Origin: Azospirillum formosense
GTDB taxonomy: Bacteria > Pseudomonadota > Alphaproteobacteria > Azospirillales > Azospirillaceae
Direction: 5' to 3'
NCBI RefSeq assembly: GCF_040500525.1
Contig: NZ_CP159402.1
Location: 930,001 to 994,000 of the forward strand
DNA: 64,000 bases
The position numbers and the translations under genes were made by a program. Below the pieces are notes generated by a model. It worked only from the letters and a program-made list of their open reading frames with translations, was not told where the DNA came from and did no database searches. Shown here in pieces: positions 20,279 to 30,654 of this stretch (the first letter of the stretch is position 1; every line of letters starts with the position of its first letter).

Positions 20279-20286
<8 letters not shown>
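19039..20286 (+). CDS. lolC: Lipoprotein-releasing ABC transporter permease LolC/E
   Basis: This 415-residue protein is the transmembrane subunit of the Lol exporter, which extracts mature lipoproteins from the inner membrane and passes them to LolA. It has one N-terminal membrane segment, a periplasmic domain of about 230 residues, and three C-terminal spans in an FtsX/MacB fold. [24 protein letters not shown] at the end is typical. A single permease gene suggests the homodimeric LolF-like arrangement. The ATG at 19039 follows GGAG; a start at 18952 would run through a terminator-like stem. It overlaps lolD by 8 bp. Confidence 0.92.
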
Positions 20287-20968
<682 letters not shown>

Positions 20969-20975
20969 TCGCCCT

Positions 20976-21007
20976 CGCGGCGCGGCCGGGCAACCGGCCG
21001 AACCGCG
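20976..21007 (+). terminator. Hairpin after lolD
   Basis: CGCGG (20976-20980) pairs with CCGCG (21003-21007), and GGCCGG (20984-20989) pairs with CCGGCC (20994-20999) around a GCAA tetraloop. There is no T-run, so it would be a rho-assisted or 3'-protecting hairpin and not a classical intrinsic terminator. Confidence 0.4.
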
Positions 21008-21094
21008 TAAGAGTGGCATCGCCGTTCGGCGGATTGGTGATCGGCGCGTCCTGGGGCAGACTTCGCGCAACCCAACAAGGAGGGACCGGAGTCC

Positions 21095-21952
21095 ATGGAT
21101 CAGAAGATCATCGATCTGTACGACGAGTACACCCACCGGCCGCTGCCGCGCCGCGTCTTCCTGGAGCGGCTGGCGGTGCTGGCGGGCAGCGCGGCGGCCA
21201 TACCGGCGATCCTCTCCCAGATCGAGCCGAACTACGCCCTGGCCGCCGAGGTCCCGGAGGACGACAGCCGAATCGCCACGGACCGCGTCACCTTCCAGGG
21301 CGCGACCGGCGATGTCCAGGCCTACCGGGCCCGCCCGAAGCTGGCCGAGCAGGCGCCGTCCGTGGTGGTGATCCACGAGAACCGCGGGCTGAACCCGTAC
21401 ATCGAGGACGTGACGCGGCGGCTGGCGGTGGCCGGGTTCGTCGCCATGGCCCCGGATCTGCTGTCCCCCCTCGGCGGCACGCCGCAGGACCCCGACCGTG
21501 CCCGGGAGATGATCGGACAGCTCGACGCCGACAAGGCGGTGAACAACCTGATCGCGTCGATGAGCGACCTGATGGCCTACCGCTACTCCAACGCCAAGGT
21601 GGGAGCCATCGGCTTCTGCTGGGGCGGCGGCATGACCAACCGGCTGGCCATCAAGGCGCCGGACCTCAAGGCGGGTGTCGTTTTCTACGGTCCGTCTCCC
21701 GACCCGGCGCTGGTCACCACCATCAAGGCGCCGCTCCTGCTCCATTACGCCGGGCTGGACAACAATGTGAACGCCAAGGTCCCAGCCTATGAGGAGGCGC
21801 TGAAGAAGGCTGGCAAGTCGTACGAGCTTTTCATGTACGACAACGTGAACCACGCCTTCCACAACGACACGTCGGCGGAGCGCTACAACAAGGAGGCGGC
21901 GGACCTCGCCTGGGGCCGGTCCGTGGAGTTCCTGAAGAAGAACCTGACCTGA
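21095..21952 (+). CDS. Dienelactone hydrolase family protein with a Tat-like N-terminus
   Basis: An alpha/beta-hydrolase of 285 residues. The nucleophile elbow is GFCWGG (Cys, as in dienelactone hydrolase) around residues 168-173, and the catalytic His is in NHAFHND near the C-terminus. The likely Asp lies in the GLDNN region. Residues 18-45 read LPRRVFLERLAVLAG and a hydrophobic Ala-rich stretch, ending LAAE; this resembles a twin-arginine signal, so export is plausible, whereas classical dienelactone hydrolases are cytosolic. The substrate is unknown. It has its own ribosome-binding site (AAGGAGGG) and lies tail-to-tail with the EamA gene. Confidence 0.85.
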   Translation: MDQKIIDLYDEYTHRPLPRRVFLERLAVLAGSAAAIPAILSQIEPNYALAAEVPEDDSRIATDRVTFQGATGDVQAYRARPKLAEQAPSVVVIHENRGLNPYIEDVTRRLAVAGFVAMAPDLLSPLGGTPQDPDRAREMIGQLDADKAVNNLIASMSDLMAYRYSNAKVGAIGFCWGGGMTNRLAIKAPDLKAGVVFYGPSPDPALVTTIKAPLLLHYAGLDNNVNAKVPAYEEALKKAGKSYELFMYDNVNHAFHNDTSAERYNKEAADLAWGRSVEFLKKNLT

Positions 21953-21961
21953 GCGGTCAGG
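21943..21961. terminator. Shared hairpin between convergent genes
   Basis: CCTGACC (21943-21949) and GGTCAGG (21955-21961) form a perfect seven-pair stem around a five-base loop. It spans the stop codon of the hydrolase gene and the 3' side of the convergent EamA gene. Symmetry allows action on both strands, but there is no T-run on either. Confidence 0.4.
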
Positions 21962-21967
21962 CGCGAG

Positions 21968-22855
21968 TCAGGGCCGGTGGGTGGCCGGCCGTGCGGAGGG
22001 CAGCTTCAGCACGGCCACCGCCAGCCCGGCCAGGACGAGAAGCGCACCGGCCAGCTTCAGCGGTGTGAAGCTCTCCCCCAGGACCAGCGCACTGGAACTC
22101 ATGCCGAAGACCGGCACCAGCAGCGAGAAGGGCGCCACCAGGCTCGCCGGGTAATGGCGCAGCAGGAAGCCCCAGGCGGCGAAGCCGAACAGCGTCGCCC
22201 CGAAGGCGATGTAGGCCACCGCCCCGACGCCAAGCGGCGTCAGATGGGTCAGGGCCTGCCACGCCCGGTCCGGCCCTTCCAGCCCCAGCGACAGCAGAAG
22301 CAGCGGGATCGGCGGCACCACGCTGACCCACAGCATCATGCGGAACAGGTCCGGCGCCTTGGCCTGCTTGATCAGCAGGTTCGCCACGCCCCAGGCCGCG
22401 GCGGCCGCCATGACCAGGGCGAGCCCGAGCAGCGAATCGCCCGCCGGCATCTCCAGCGCGATCACGCCGATCCCGGCGAAGGCGACCGCCATGCCCAGCA
22501 CCTGCTTCGGTCCGGGCCGTTCGCCGAGCACCGCCGCGGCGAACAGGGCGGTGAAGAAGGCCTGGGACTGCAGCACCAGCGACGACAGCCCCGCCGGCAT
22601 GCCGATGTCCATCCCGACGAACAGCAGCGAGAACTTCACCACCCCCAGCACCATTCCGATGCCCAGGATGAAGCGCCAGGGCACGGGCGGACCGCCGCGC
22701 ACCCCCAGCACGGCGAGCGGCAGCGCCGCCAGCGCGAAGCGCAGGGCGCAAAACAGGATCGGCGGGAAATCCGCGAGGCCGACCTTGATGGCGACGAAGT
22801 TGAAGCCCCAGATCGCCGCGACGGCGACGGCAAGGCCGATGTGGGCGGTGCGCAT
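21968..22855 (-). CDS. EamA/DMT family transporter
   Basis: This 295-residue membrane protein has ten hydrophobic segments in two five-helix EamA repeats, the fold of the drug/metabolite transporter superfamily. GFNFVAIKVGLADFPPILF near the N-terminus is typical of the family. Many such exporters move amino acids or related metabolites (RhtA- or YdcZ-like), but the substrate cannot be read from the sequence. The start chosen, 22855, gives MRTAHIGLAV and a helix right after it; the frame extends 16 codons upstream with no hydrophobic or conserved residues. Confidence 0.88.
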   Translation of the reverse strand: MRTAHIGLAVAVAAIWGFNFVAIKVGLADFPPILFCALRFALAALPLAVLGVRGGPPVPWRFILGIGMVLGVVKFSLLFVGMDIGMPAGLSSLVLQSQAFFTALFAAAVLGERPGPKQVLGMAVAFAGIGVIALEMPAGDSLLGLALVMAAAAAWGVANLLIKQAKAPDLFRMMLWVSVVPPIPLLLLSLGLEGPDRAWQALTHLTPLGVGAVAYIAFGATLFGFAAWGFLLRHYPASLVAPFSLLVPVFGMSSSALVLGESFTPLKLAGALLVLAGLAVAVLKLPSARPATHRP

Positions 22856-22936
22856 GGGGCCGAGGCTAGAGACGCGCGCCCCGGCGGTCAACGCGCCGCC
22901 CAATGCGCCCGTCGCGGGTCAGACCCCCGGATCGCT

Positions 22937-23539
22937 TCACTTGTCCGTGTGCAGGATGCGGCACTCGTCCAGCGCGGCCAGCGCCCAGGAGGAACCGCCG
23001 AGATTCACGTCGCCGATGTCCGTCCCGCCGCCGTCCCGCTGCAGCGTCACGGCACGTGACCGCATGAAGGGTTCGAAGAGATCCTCGTATTTCGGCAGCT
23101 CGACCGGTACCACCACGCCGCCGTCGGGCAGGGGGCTCGCCTCCAGCGCCATGGTCTCGCCGTCGGGGAAGATGGCGGTCAGGCGGCTTTCCGTGTCCTT
23201 GCCGGCCTGGGCGTGCTGGTCGGCGTTGACCAGCATGGCGGCGCCTTTCGCCGTCGCCCGGAAGGAGAGGGGGGAGGAGTCGTCGGTCCGCGTGGCGTAG
23301 CAATAGGCCGAGCCGGTCTCGGTCGCCGGATGGACCCGAACGACCCAGCCCTTGTTCTGAGCGACGACGCGCCCCGGCGCGTCGGACAGGGGAGAGGCGG
23401 GGATTTCGGTCGGCGGCGGCCGGTGGGTCTGCTCCGCGGACGGTGCGGGGGCGCCGGTGGTCTGGCAAGCCGTGAGGAGCGTGGCCGCCAGCACCGCCAG
23501 GACGGCGCTGGAGCGGATGCTTCGCATGGAATGGGTCAT
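22937..23539 (-). CDS. Putative lipoprotein of unknown function
   Basis: The 200-residue product (MTHSMRSIRSS...) begins with a lipoprotein signal ending in the lipobox LLTAC, so the mature protein would start at a lipidated Cys about residue 25. A Pro-rich linker of about 25 residues follows, then a globular domain with two Cys (YCYATR and DECRIL), possibly disulfide-linked. No family recognised. A start at 23527 would shorten it by four residues. It is divergent from dnaE and likely a target of the nearby LolCD machinery. Confidence 0.75.
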   Translation of the reverse strand: MTHSMRSIRSSAVLAVLAATLLTACQTTGAPAPSAEQTHRPPPTEIPASPLSDAPGRVVAQNKGWVVRVHPATETGSAYCYATRTDDSSPLSFRATAKGAAMLVNADQHAQAGKDTESRLTAIFPDGETMALEASPLPDGGVVVPVELPKYEDLFEPFMRSRAVTLQRDGGGTDIGDVNLGGSSWALAALDECRILHTDK

Positions 23540-23731
23540 TCTTGGATCGTGGCTCCGCCTCTTTCGATAGCACGAACACGCATGATCGGGGAATCTTCCC
23601 TTGCCCTCGATCGGGTTGGCGCATCGCCGCATGGCCGGGCCCGCGCTTGGTCCCTTGCAGTGCGGGACGGGATGCGCGACGACTAGGGGAGACGTCCCCC
23701 CCCTTCGCTGGAACCGGTGCCCATCTCCGCC
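23540..23731. promoter_or_regulatory. Divergent control region between the lipoprotein gene and dnaE
   Basis: The 191 bp between the two start codons should hold promoters for both genes. I see no -35/-10 pair good enough to call. A short GGGG/CCCC hairpin lies near 23686-23699, close to dnaE. No further gene is supported. Confidence 0.35.
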
Positions 23732-26700
23732 ATGCCCCACGCCGACTTCATCCACCTGCGCGTCCACTCCGCCTATTCCCTGTCCGAGGGCGCCATCAAG
23801 GTGAAGGAGCTGGTCAAGCTCTGCCAGAAGAAGGACATGCCGGCGGTCGCCGTGACCGACACCGGCAACCTGTTCGGCGCGCTGGAATTCGCGCTGGCCG
23901 CCGCGGATTCGGGCGTGCAGCCGATCATCGGCACGGTCCTCGGCATCACCCGAGTCGGCCCCGCCAACGGCAAGCCGGGCCTGCCGGGCAAGGCGGCGTC
24001 GGTTCCCGACCAGCTCGTCCTGCTCTGCCAGACCGACGAGGGCTACCGGAACCTGATGAAGCTGGTCTCCAAGGCCTTCCTGGAATCCGACCCCATGGCC
24101 GGGCCGCAGATTCCACTGGATGCGCTTGAAGGCCATTCCGCCGGGCTGATCGCGCTGACCGGCGGCCCCGCCGGCTCGGTCGGGCGGCTGCTGGGCGAGG
24201 GGCAGAAGGATCTGGCGCTCGACGTGCTGGAGCGGCTGAAGCGGCTGTTCCCCGGCCGGCTCTACGTCGAGCTTCAGCGCCACCGCGACCATTTCGCGGT
24301 GATCGAGGACGCCATCGAGCCGGCGCTGATCGACCTCGCCTACACCCACGACCTGCCGCTGGTCGCCACCAACGACTGCTATTTCGCGACCGAGGACATG
24401 TACGAGGCGCACGACGCGCTGCTCTGCATCGCCGAGGGCGCCTACATCGGCCAGACCGAGCGCCGCCGCCTCACCCCCGACCACCGCTTCAAGTCGGCGG
24501 AGGAGATGCGGGAGCTGTTCAAGGACCTGCCGGAGGCGGTGGACAACACGGTCGCCATCGCCAAGCGCTGCTCCTTCCTGCTGAAGCCGATCAAGCCCAT
24601 CCTCCCGCCCTTCCCCTGCGAGGGCGGCCGCGACGAGGGCGAGGAACTGCGCGCCCAGTCCCGCGAGGGTCTGGAGATGCGGCTGAACAGCGTCGTCTAC
24701 ACCCCGGACATGACGCCGGAGCAGCGCGCGGAGACCCGCAAGACCTATTTCGAGCGGCTGGAGTTCGAGCTGGACGTCATCGTGTCGATGAAGTTCCCCG
24801 GCTACTTCCTGATCGTGTCGGACTTCATCAAGTGGGCCAAGTCGCACGACATCCCGGTGGGGCCGGGCCGTGGCTCGGGCGCGGGCTCGGTCGTCGCCTG
24901 GGCGCTGACCATCACCGACTTGGACCCGCTGCGCTTCGGCCTGCTGTTCGAGCGCTTCCTGAACCCCGAACGCGTGTCGATGCCCGACTTCGACGTGGAC
25001 TTCTGCCAGGACCGCCGCGAAGAGGTGATCCGCTACGTCCAGGACAAGTACGGCTACGACCGCGTCGCCCAGATCATCACCTTCGGTAAGCTGCAGGCCC
25101 GCGCCGTGCTGCGCGACGTCGGGCGCGTGCTGCAGATGCCCTACGGGCAGGTGGACAAGATCTGCAAGCTGGTGCCGAACAACCCGGCCAACCCGGTGAC
25201 GCTCCAGCAGGCGCTCGACAGCGAGGAGATGCTGCGCCAGGCCCGCGACGGCGATGAGACCGTGGCGCGGCTCGTCAACATCGCGCTGAAGCTGGAGGGG
25301 CTGTACCGCCACGCCTCGACCCACGCGGCGGGCGTGGTGATCGGCGACCGGCCGCTGCACGATCTGGTGCCGCTGTATCGCGATCCGCGGTCGGACATGC
25401 CGGTCACCCAGTTCAACATGAAGTTCGTCGAGCAGGCCGGTCTGGTGAAGTTCGACTTCCTCGGCCTGAAGACGCTGACCGTTCTGAAGACGGCGGTGGA
25501 CCTGATTCCGGAAAAGCCGGACCTGACCACCGTCACGCTGGACGATCCCCGAAGCTACGAGATCCTGGGGCGCGCCGAATCGACCGGCGTGTTCCAGCTG
25601 GAAAGCTCGGGCATGCGCGACGTGCTGCGCCGGCTGAAGCCGAACCGGCTGGAGGACATCATCGCGCTGGTGTCGCTCTACCGCCCCGGCCCGATGGACA
25701 ACATCCCCAAATACATCAAGGTGAAGAACGGGGAGGAGCAGCCCGACTACATGAACCCGGCCCTGGAGCCGATCCTGAAGGAGACCTTCGGGATCATGAT
25801 CTACCAGGAGCAGGTCATGCAGATCGCCCAGGTGCTGTCCGGCTATTCGCTGGGCGGTGCCGATCTTCTGCGCCGCGCCATGGGCAAGAAGATCAAGGAG
25901 GAGATGGACAAGGAGCGCGACAAGTTCGTCGTCGGCGCCAAGGACAAGGGCGTGGACCCCGATCAGGCCAGCATGATCTTCGATCAGGTGGCCAAGTTCG
26001 CCGGCTACGGCTTCAACAAGAGCCACGCCGCCGCCTACGCCCTGGTCGCCTACCACACCGCCTATCTGAAGGCGAACCACCCGGTGGAGTTCATGGCGGC
26101 GTCGATGACGCTCGACCTCGGCAACACCGACAAGCTGAACGTCTTCCGGCAGGAGCTGGTGCGGCTGAAGATCAAGCTGCTGACTCCGGACATCAACAGG
26201 TCCGACAGCATCTTCGGGGTGGAGGCACTGCCCGACGGCACCAAGGCGGTGCGCTACGCGCTGGCCGCGGTGAAGGGCGTAGGCCTGCCCGCCATGAAGG
26301 CGGTGGTGGAGGAGCGGCGCAGGAACGGCCCCTACAAGAGCCTGTTCGACTTCGCCCGTCGCCTTGACCTGAAGACCATCAACAAGCGTCAGCTGGAGAA
26401 CCTGACCTGCGCCGGCGCCTTCGACGGCATCAACCCGAACCGCGCCCAGGTGCACGCCGCGCTGGAGACTCTGATCCGCTACGCCCAGGCCGAGGCGGCG
26501 GAGCGCGACAGCGGCATCGGCAACCTGTTCGGCGGCGCCGGCGGCGGGCTGAAGGAGCCGGACCTGCCCAAGGTGAAGGAGTGGGAACCGTTGGAGAAGC
26601 TGAAGCACGAGTTCGGCGCCATCGGCTTCTACCTGTCCGCCCACCCGCTGGACGCCTTCGCTGGGCCGCTCGCCCGCATGCGGGTGGTGCGGTCGGCGGA

Positions 26701-27214
26701 CCTCGCCACGGCGGTGACCGGCGGCGGCTCGACCCGGCGCAGCGTCGCCGGCATCGTGGTCAGCCGCAAGGAGAAGACCGCCAAGTCGGGCAACCGCTTC
26801 GCCTTCGTCGAGCTGTCCGACTCCAGCGGCGGCTACGAGGTGACCGTCTTCTCCGAGGTGCTGGCGACCAACCGCGACCTGCTGGAGGCCGGGCGCCCGG
26901 TGCTGATGACCGTGGACGTCCAGATGAATGGCGAGGACATCCGCCTGACCTGCCAGGAGGTGAAGCCGCTGGAGGACGCCGTCGCCCAGGTGTCGGACGG
27001 CCTGAAGGTGGTGGTGCGCGACGGCGGGCCGGTGGAGAGCATCCGCGGCATGCTGGAGCGGCTGGCCCGCGGCAAGGGCAAGATCCACCTGCTGGTCGAG
27101 ATCGACCCGCTGAAGGAGGTGGAGATCCAGCTTCCCGGCTCCTTCAACATCACCAACCAGAGCCGCGCCGCGCTGAAGGCGGTGCCGGGGGTGGTCGAGG
27201 TGGTCGAGCTGTAG
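23732..27214 (+). CDS. dnaE: DNA polymerase III alpha subunit
   Basis: DnaE (1160 aa) is the replicative polymerase. The PHP domain opens the protein (FIHLRVHSAYSLSEGAIK). The C-family catalytic block PDFDVDFCQDRRE places two of the catalytic aspartates at about 421 and 423. Helix-hairpin-helix and OB-fold regions follow, the latter near residues 980-1060 (GIVVSRKEKTAKSGNRFAFV). The ATG at 23732 gives MPHADFIHL; a GTG five codons upstream is possible. No intein or frameshift is seen. The position after lolCD is typical of alphaproteobacteria. Confidence 0.97.
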   Translation: MPHADFIHLRVHSAYSLSEGAIKVKELVKLCQKKDMPAVAVTDTGNLFGALEFALAAADSGVQPIIGTVLGITRVGPANGKPGLPGKAASVPDQLVLLCQTDEGYRNLMKLVSKAFLESDPMAGPQIPLDALEGHSAGLIALTGGPAGSVGRLLGEGQKDLALDVLERLKRLFPGRLYVELQRHRDHFAVIEDAIEPALIDLAYTHDLPLVATNDCYFATEDMYEAHDALLCIAEGAYIGQTERRRLTPDHRFKSAEEMRELFKDLPEAVDNTVAIAKRCSFLLKPIKPILPPFPCEGGRDEGEELRAQSREGLEMRLNSVVYTPDMTPEQRAETRKTYFERLEFELDVIVSMKFPGYFLIVSDFIKWAKSHDIPVGPGRGSGAGSVVAWALTITDLDPLRFGLLFERFLNPERVSMPDFDVDFCQDRREEVIRYVQDKYGYDRVAQIITFGKLQARAVLRDVGRVLQMPYGQVDKICKLVPNNPANPVTLQQALDSEEMLRQARDGDETVARLVNIALKLEGLYRHASTHAAGVVIGDRPLHDLVPLYRDPRSDMPVTQFNMKFVEQAGLVKFDFLGLKTLTVLKTAVDLIPEKPDLTTVTLDDPRSYEILGRAESTGVFQLESSGMRDVLRRLKPNRLEDIIALVSLYRPGPMDNIPKYIKVKNGEEQPDYMNPALEPILKETFGIMIYQEQVMQIAQVLSGYSLGGADLLRRAMGKKIKEEMDKERDKFVVGAKDKGVDPDQASMIFDQVAKFAGYGFNKSHAAAYALVAYHTAYLKANHPVEFMAASMTLDLGNTDKLNVFRQELVRLKIKLLTPDINRSDSIFGVEALPDGTKAVRYALAAVKGVGLPAMKAVVEERRRNGPYKSLFDFARRLDLKTINKRQLENLTCAGAFDGINPNRAQVHAALETLIRYAQAEAAERDSGIGNLFGGAGGGLKEPDLPKVKEWEPLEKLKHEFGAIGFYLSAHPLDAFAGPLARMRVVRSADLATAVTGGGSTRRSVAGIVVSRKEKTAKSGNRFAFVELSDSSGGYEVTVFSEVLATNRDLLEAGRPVLMTVDVQMNGEDIRLTCQEVKPLEDAVAQVSDGLKVVVRDGGPVESIRGMLERLARGKGKIHLLVEIDPLKEVEIQLPGSFNITNQSRAALKAVPGVVEVVEL

Positions 27215-27285
27215 CGATCGCGCTTCCCGCGGCGAAGCCGTGCGCGCTGCGCCGCAATCGGCCTCAAGCAATTACCAAACCGGTG

Positions 27286-27314
27286 TTGCCAAAGCGGTTG
27301 CGGCGGGCTATGTA
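27286..27314 (+). promoter_or_regulatory. Sigma-70-type promoter for rpsB
   Basis: TTGCCA at 27286-27291 and TATGTA at 27309-27314 are separated by exactly 17 bp, a good match to the housekeeping promoter pattern. Transcription would begin near 27321, giving a leader of about 115 nt before rpsB. The leader contains the short inverted repeat TGTC..GACA around 27382-27397. Promoter assignment is by inspection only. Confidence 0.6.
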
Positions 27315-27436
27315 AGCGCCGTCGTCAAAACCTCACGCGGGCTGGCGGTCCCTCGGCTTTACCCCGATGGCCCGATCCGGTGTCCTGTCAAACGGACAGT
27401 GCCCGCGGCGGAGCAACCGGAAAAGGACTTTTCCAA

Positions 27437-28222
27437 ATGGCTATTCCGTCTTTCACCATGCGCCAGCTGCTCGAAGCCGGCGTCCACTTCGGTCACCACA
27501 CCCGCCGCTGGAACCCGAAGATGGGCCCGTACATCTTCGGCGTGCGCAACGGCGTGCACATCATCGACCTGGAGCAGACCGTCCCGGCGCTGCACCGCGC
27601 CCTGCAGGCCGTCCGTGACGTCGTCGCCGGCGGCGGCCGCGTCCTGTTCGTCGGCACCAAGCGCCAGGCCCAGGAGAAGGTGGCCGAGGCCGCGTCGAAG
27701 TGCGGCCAGTACTACGTCAACCACCGCTGGCTCGGCGGCATGCTGACCAACTGGAAGACCATCTCCCAGTCGATCAAGCGCCTGCGCGAGATGGAAGAGC
27801 GTCTGGCCGGCGACACCTCGGGCCTGACCAAGCGCGAAATCCTCGAGCTGACCCGCGAGCGCGACAAGCTGGAGCGCGCGCTGGGCGGCATCAAGGAGAT
27901 GGGCGGCCTGCCGGACGTCCTCTTCATCATCGACACCAACAAGGAGTCGATCGCCGTCAAGGAAGCCAACAAGCTGGGCATCCCGGTCATCGCGGTGATC
28001 GACAGCAACTCCGATCCGGACGGCGTGGCCTTCCCGATCCCGGGCAACGACGACGCTCTGCGCGCCATCGACCTGTACTGCGAGCTGGTGAACGGCGCCG
28101 TGCTCGACGGCCTGCAGGCTGAGATGAGCGCCGCCGGCATCGACGTCGGCTCCTCCGAGGAGGCTCCGGCCGAGCAGCTGCCGGAAGAGGAAGGGGCCGA
28201 GGCCGAACAGGCCCAGGCCTGA
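27437..28222 (+). CDS. rpsB: 30S ribosomal protein S2
   Basis: S2 (261 aa) joins the 30S subunit late and contacts S1. The N-terminus [20 protein letters not shown] is the family hallmark, [11 protein letters not shown] follows, and the body matches the standard length apart from an acidic Glu/Ala-rich tail of about 25 residues common in alphaproteobacteria. The ATG at 27437 is chosen over a 19-codon extension that has no family similarity. It is followed by a strong terminator before tsf. Confidence 0.97.
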   Translation: MAIPSFTMRQLLEAGVHFGHHTRRWNPKMGPYIFGVRNGVHIIDLEQTVPALHRALQAVRDVVAGGGRVLFVGTKRQAQEKVAEAASKCGQYYVNHRWLGGMLTNWKTISQSIKRLREMEERLAGDTSGLTKREILELTRERDKLERALGGIKEMGGLPDVLFIIDTNKESIAVKEANKLGIPVIAVIDSNSDPDGVAFPIPGNDDALRAIDLYCELVNGAVLDGLQAEMSAAGIDVGSSEEAPAEQLPEEEGAEAEQAQA

Positions 28223-28236
28223 TCCCGGTGATACGG

Positions 28237-28277
28237 GGCAGCCGGGCCTTATGACCTATGGCCCGGCTGCCTTTTTT
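28237..28277 (+). terminator. Terminator/attenuator between rpsB and tsf
   Basis: GGCAGCCGGGCC (28237-28248) and GGCCCGGCTGCC (28260-28271) form a perfect 12-pair stem with an 11-base loop, followed by six T (28272-28277). Since tsf is normally co-transcribed with rpsB, partial termination that lowers tsf relative to rpsB is the likely function. Confidence 0.85.
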
Positions 28278-28337
28278 ATGAGTTGTTAGGATCAACCCGA
28301 TCCGCTTGGATCCGTTCGGAAGGAAGAGGGCGAAACC

Positions 28338-29267
28338 ATGGCCGAGATTACCGCCGCGCTCGTCAAGGAACTGCGCGAGAAGACCGGCGCGGGCATGATG
28401 GACTGCAAGAAGGCGCTGGCCGAGACCCAGGGCGACCTCGAGGGCGCCGTTGACTGGCTGCGCAAGAAGGGCCTCGCCGCCGCCGCCAAGAAGTCCGGCC
28501 GCGTCGCCGCCGAGGGTCTGGTCGCCGTCGCCACCGCCGGCACCGCGGGCGCCGTCGTCGAGGTGAACGCCGAGACCGACTTCGTCGCGCGCAACGACAA
28601 GTTCCAGGCCTTCTCCGTGAAGGCGGCCGAACTGGCCCTGTCGGGTTCGGGCGACGTCGAGGGCCTGAAGGCCGCCGCCTATCCGGACGCCGGCCGCACG
28701 GTCCAGGAAGAGCTGACCACCCTGATCGCCACCATCGGCGAGAACATGAACATCCGCCGCTCGACCAAGCTGTCGGTCCCGGCGGGCGTCGTCGTGTCCT
28801 ACGTCCACTCGGCCATCGCGCCGGGCCTCGGCAAGATCGGTGTGCTGGTCGCCCTGGAGTCGACCGGCGACGCCGCCAAGCTGAACGATCTGGGCAAGCA
28901 GATCGCCATGCACATCGCCGCCGCCCGTCCGGACGCCCTGGACATCGCCGATGTCGACACCTCCGCCCTGGAGCGTGAGCGCAACGTGCTCGCCGAGCAG
29001 GCCCGCGCCTCGGGCAAGCCGGAGAACATCGTCGAGAAGATGCTCGAAGGCCGCATCCGCAAGTACTACGAGGAAGTGGTGCTGCTGGAGCAGACCTACG
29101 TGATCGACGGCGAGACCAAGGTCCGCAAGGTGGTCGAGAACGCCGCCAAGGACGTCGGCGCCCCGGTCAAGGTGACGGGCTTCGTCCGCTACGCGCTGGG
29201 CGAGGGCATCGAGAAGGCGGAGAGCGATTTCGCCGCCGAAGTCGCCGCCGCCGCCGGCCAGAAGTAA
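28338..29267 (+). CDS. tsf: Translation elongation factor Ts
   Basis: EF-Ts (309 aa) exchanges GDP for GTP on EF-Tu. The UBA-like N-terminal domain with [16 protein letters not shown] is around residues 11-26, and the EF-Tu contact motif ETDFVARN lies around 79-86. Two core subdomains follow at normal length. An AAGGAAG ribosome-binding site sits 11 bp before the ATG. A promoter between the terminator and tsf is possible but none was convincing. Confidence 0.97.
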   Translation: MAEITAALVKELREKTGAGMMDCKKALAETQGDLEGAVDWLRKKGLAAAAKKSGRVAAEGLVAVATAGTAGAVVEVNAETDFVARNDKFQAFSVKAAELALSGSGDVEGLKAAAYPDAGRTVQEELTTLIATIGENMNIRRSTKLSVPAGVVVSYVHSAIAPGLGKIGVLVALESTGDAAKLNDLGKQIAMHIAAARPDALDIADVDTSALERERNVLAEQARASGKPENIVEKMLEGRIRKYYEEVVLLEQTYVIDGETKVRKVVENAAKDVGAPVKVTGFVRYALGEGIEKAESDFAAEVAAAAGQK

Positions 29268-29321
29268 GGAACCGGCAGCCCGCCGCACGCACTCTTCACA
29301 CCAACCGGGAGAAAGCCCCCC

Positions 29322-30077
29322 ATGGCCCAGAGCACCGGGACCACCGAGCCGGCTGACGGCATCCGCTTCAAACGAGTCCTGCTGAAGGTGTCGGGCGAGG
29401 CGTTGATGGGTCAGCGCGACTACGGCCTCGACCCGGACGTCGTCAACCGCGTCGCCAACGAGGTGAAGGCGGTGATCGAGCTGGGCGTCCAGGTCAGCCT
29501 GGTCATCGGCGGGGGCAACATCTTCCGCGGGGTGAAGGGTGCGGCGAGCGGCATGGAGCGCGCCTCGGCTGACTACATCGGGATGCTCGCCACCGTGATG
29601 AACGCCCTGTCGATGCAGAGCGCTCTGGAGCGGATGGGTGTCGCGACCCGCGTGCAGTCGGCCATTCCCATGTCGTCGGTGTGCGAGCCCTACATCCGGC
29701 GCCGCGCCATCCGGCACATGGAGAAGGGCCGCGTGGTGATCTTCGCCGCCGGCACCGGCAACCCCTTCTTCACCACCGACACCGCCGCCGCGCTGCGCGC
29801 GTCGGAGATGGGCTGCGACGCTCTGCTGAAGGGCACGCAGGTGGATGGCGTCTACACCGCCGACCCGAAGAAGGTGAAGGACGCCGAGCGTTACGAGCGC
29901 CTGGGCTATCTGGACGTCCTGGCGAACGATCTGCAGGTGATGGACGCCTCCGCGATCTCCTTGGCGCGCGAGAGCCACATCCCCATACTCGTGTTCTCGA
30001 TCCACACCCCCGGCGCCTTCGCCGAGGTGATGCAGGGCCGGGGCAAGTTTACGATCATCAACGAAGAAACGGAGTGA
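29322..30077 (+). CDS. pyrH: Uridylate kinase
   Basis: PyrH (251 aa) makes UDP from UMP and belongs to the amino-acid-kinase fold. [14 protein letters not shown] near the N-terminus (phosphate-binding Lys and Gly), [10 protein letters not shown] around residues 63-72, and [13 protein letters not shown] around 143-155 are all conserved. Bacterial UMP kinases are hexamers regulated by GTP and UTP. Starts at ATG 29322 after a GGGAG site; 3 bp before frr. Confidence 0.96.
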   Translation: MAQSTGTTEPADGIRFKRVLLKVSGEALMGQRDYGLDPDVVNRVANEVKAVIELGVQVSLVIGGGNIFRGVKGAASGMERASADYIGMLATVMNALSMQSALERMGVATRVQSAIPMSSVCEPYIRRRAIRHMEKGRVVIFAAGTGNPFFTTDTAAALRASEMGCDALLKGTQVDGVYTADPKKVKDAERYERLGYLDVLANDLQVMDASAISLARESHIPILVFSIHTPGAFAEVMQGRGKFTIINEETE

Positions 30078-30080
30078 GCC

Positions 30081-30650
30081 GTGGCTGCGCCTGATACATC
30101 GGACCTCCAGTCGGATCTCAAGCGCCGCATGGAAGGAGCGCTTGAGGCGTTTCGCAAGGAGTTGAGCGGCCTGCGCACCGGCCGCGCCTCCGCCAGCCTG
30201 CTTGAGCCCGTGACCGTCGAGGCCTACGGCGCCCGCATGCACCTCAAGGAGGTCGGCACCGTCAGCGTGCCCGAGCCGCGCCTGATCGTCGTGCAGGTGT
30301 GGGACCGCGGCATGGTCAAGGCCGTGGAGAAGGGCATCCGCGATTCGGGCCTCGGCCTGAATCCGCAGACGGAAGGCCAGTCGATCCGCGTGCCGCTGCC
30401 CGACCTGACGCAGGAGCGCCGCAAGGAGCTCGCCAAGGTTGCCCACAAGTACGCCGAGCAGGCCCGCGTCGCCGTGCGCAACGTGCGCCGCGACGGCATG
30501 GACGGCCTGAAGAAGGCCGAGAAGGCCGGCGACATCTCGCAGGACGAGCACAAGGGACTCGGCGAGAAGGTCCAGGCGCTGACCGACCAGTACATCAAGC
30601 TGGTCGACGATGCGCTTGCGGCGAAAGAAAAGGACATCATGCAGGTCTGA
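30081..30650 (+). CDS. frr: Ribosome recycling factor
   Basis: RRF (189 aa) works with EF-G to split post-termination ribosomes. The start is GTG at 30081. Family features include [14 protein letters not shown] around residues 32-45 and [13 protein letters not shown] around 108-120, with the long helical C-terminal arm. Length is a few residues above the E. coli protein because of an N-terminal extension. The uppS start lies 4 bp beyond the stop. Confidence 0.96.
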   Translation: MAAPDTSDLQSDLKRRMEGALEAFRKELSGLRTGRASASLLEPVTVEAYGARMHLKEVGTVSVPEPRLIVVQVWDRGMVKAVEKGIRDSGLGLNPQTEGQSIRVPLPDLTQERRKELAKVAHKYAEQARVAVRNVRRDGMDGLKKAEKAGDISQDEHKGLGEKVQALTDQYIKLVDDALAAKEKDIMQV

Positions 30651-30654
30651 CGGC

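Noticed and set aside
23540..27271. Upstream extension of the lipoprotein frame to about 1444 codons, antisense to dnaE
   Set aside because: Only the last 200 codons, beginning with a lipoprotein signal, look like a protein; the rest mirrors dnaE.
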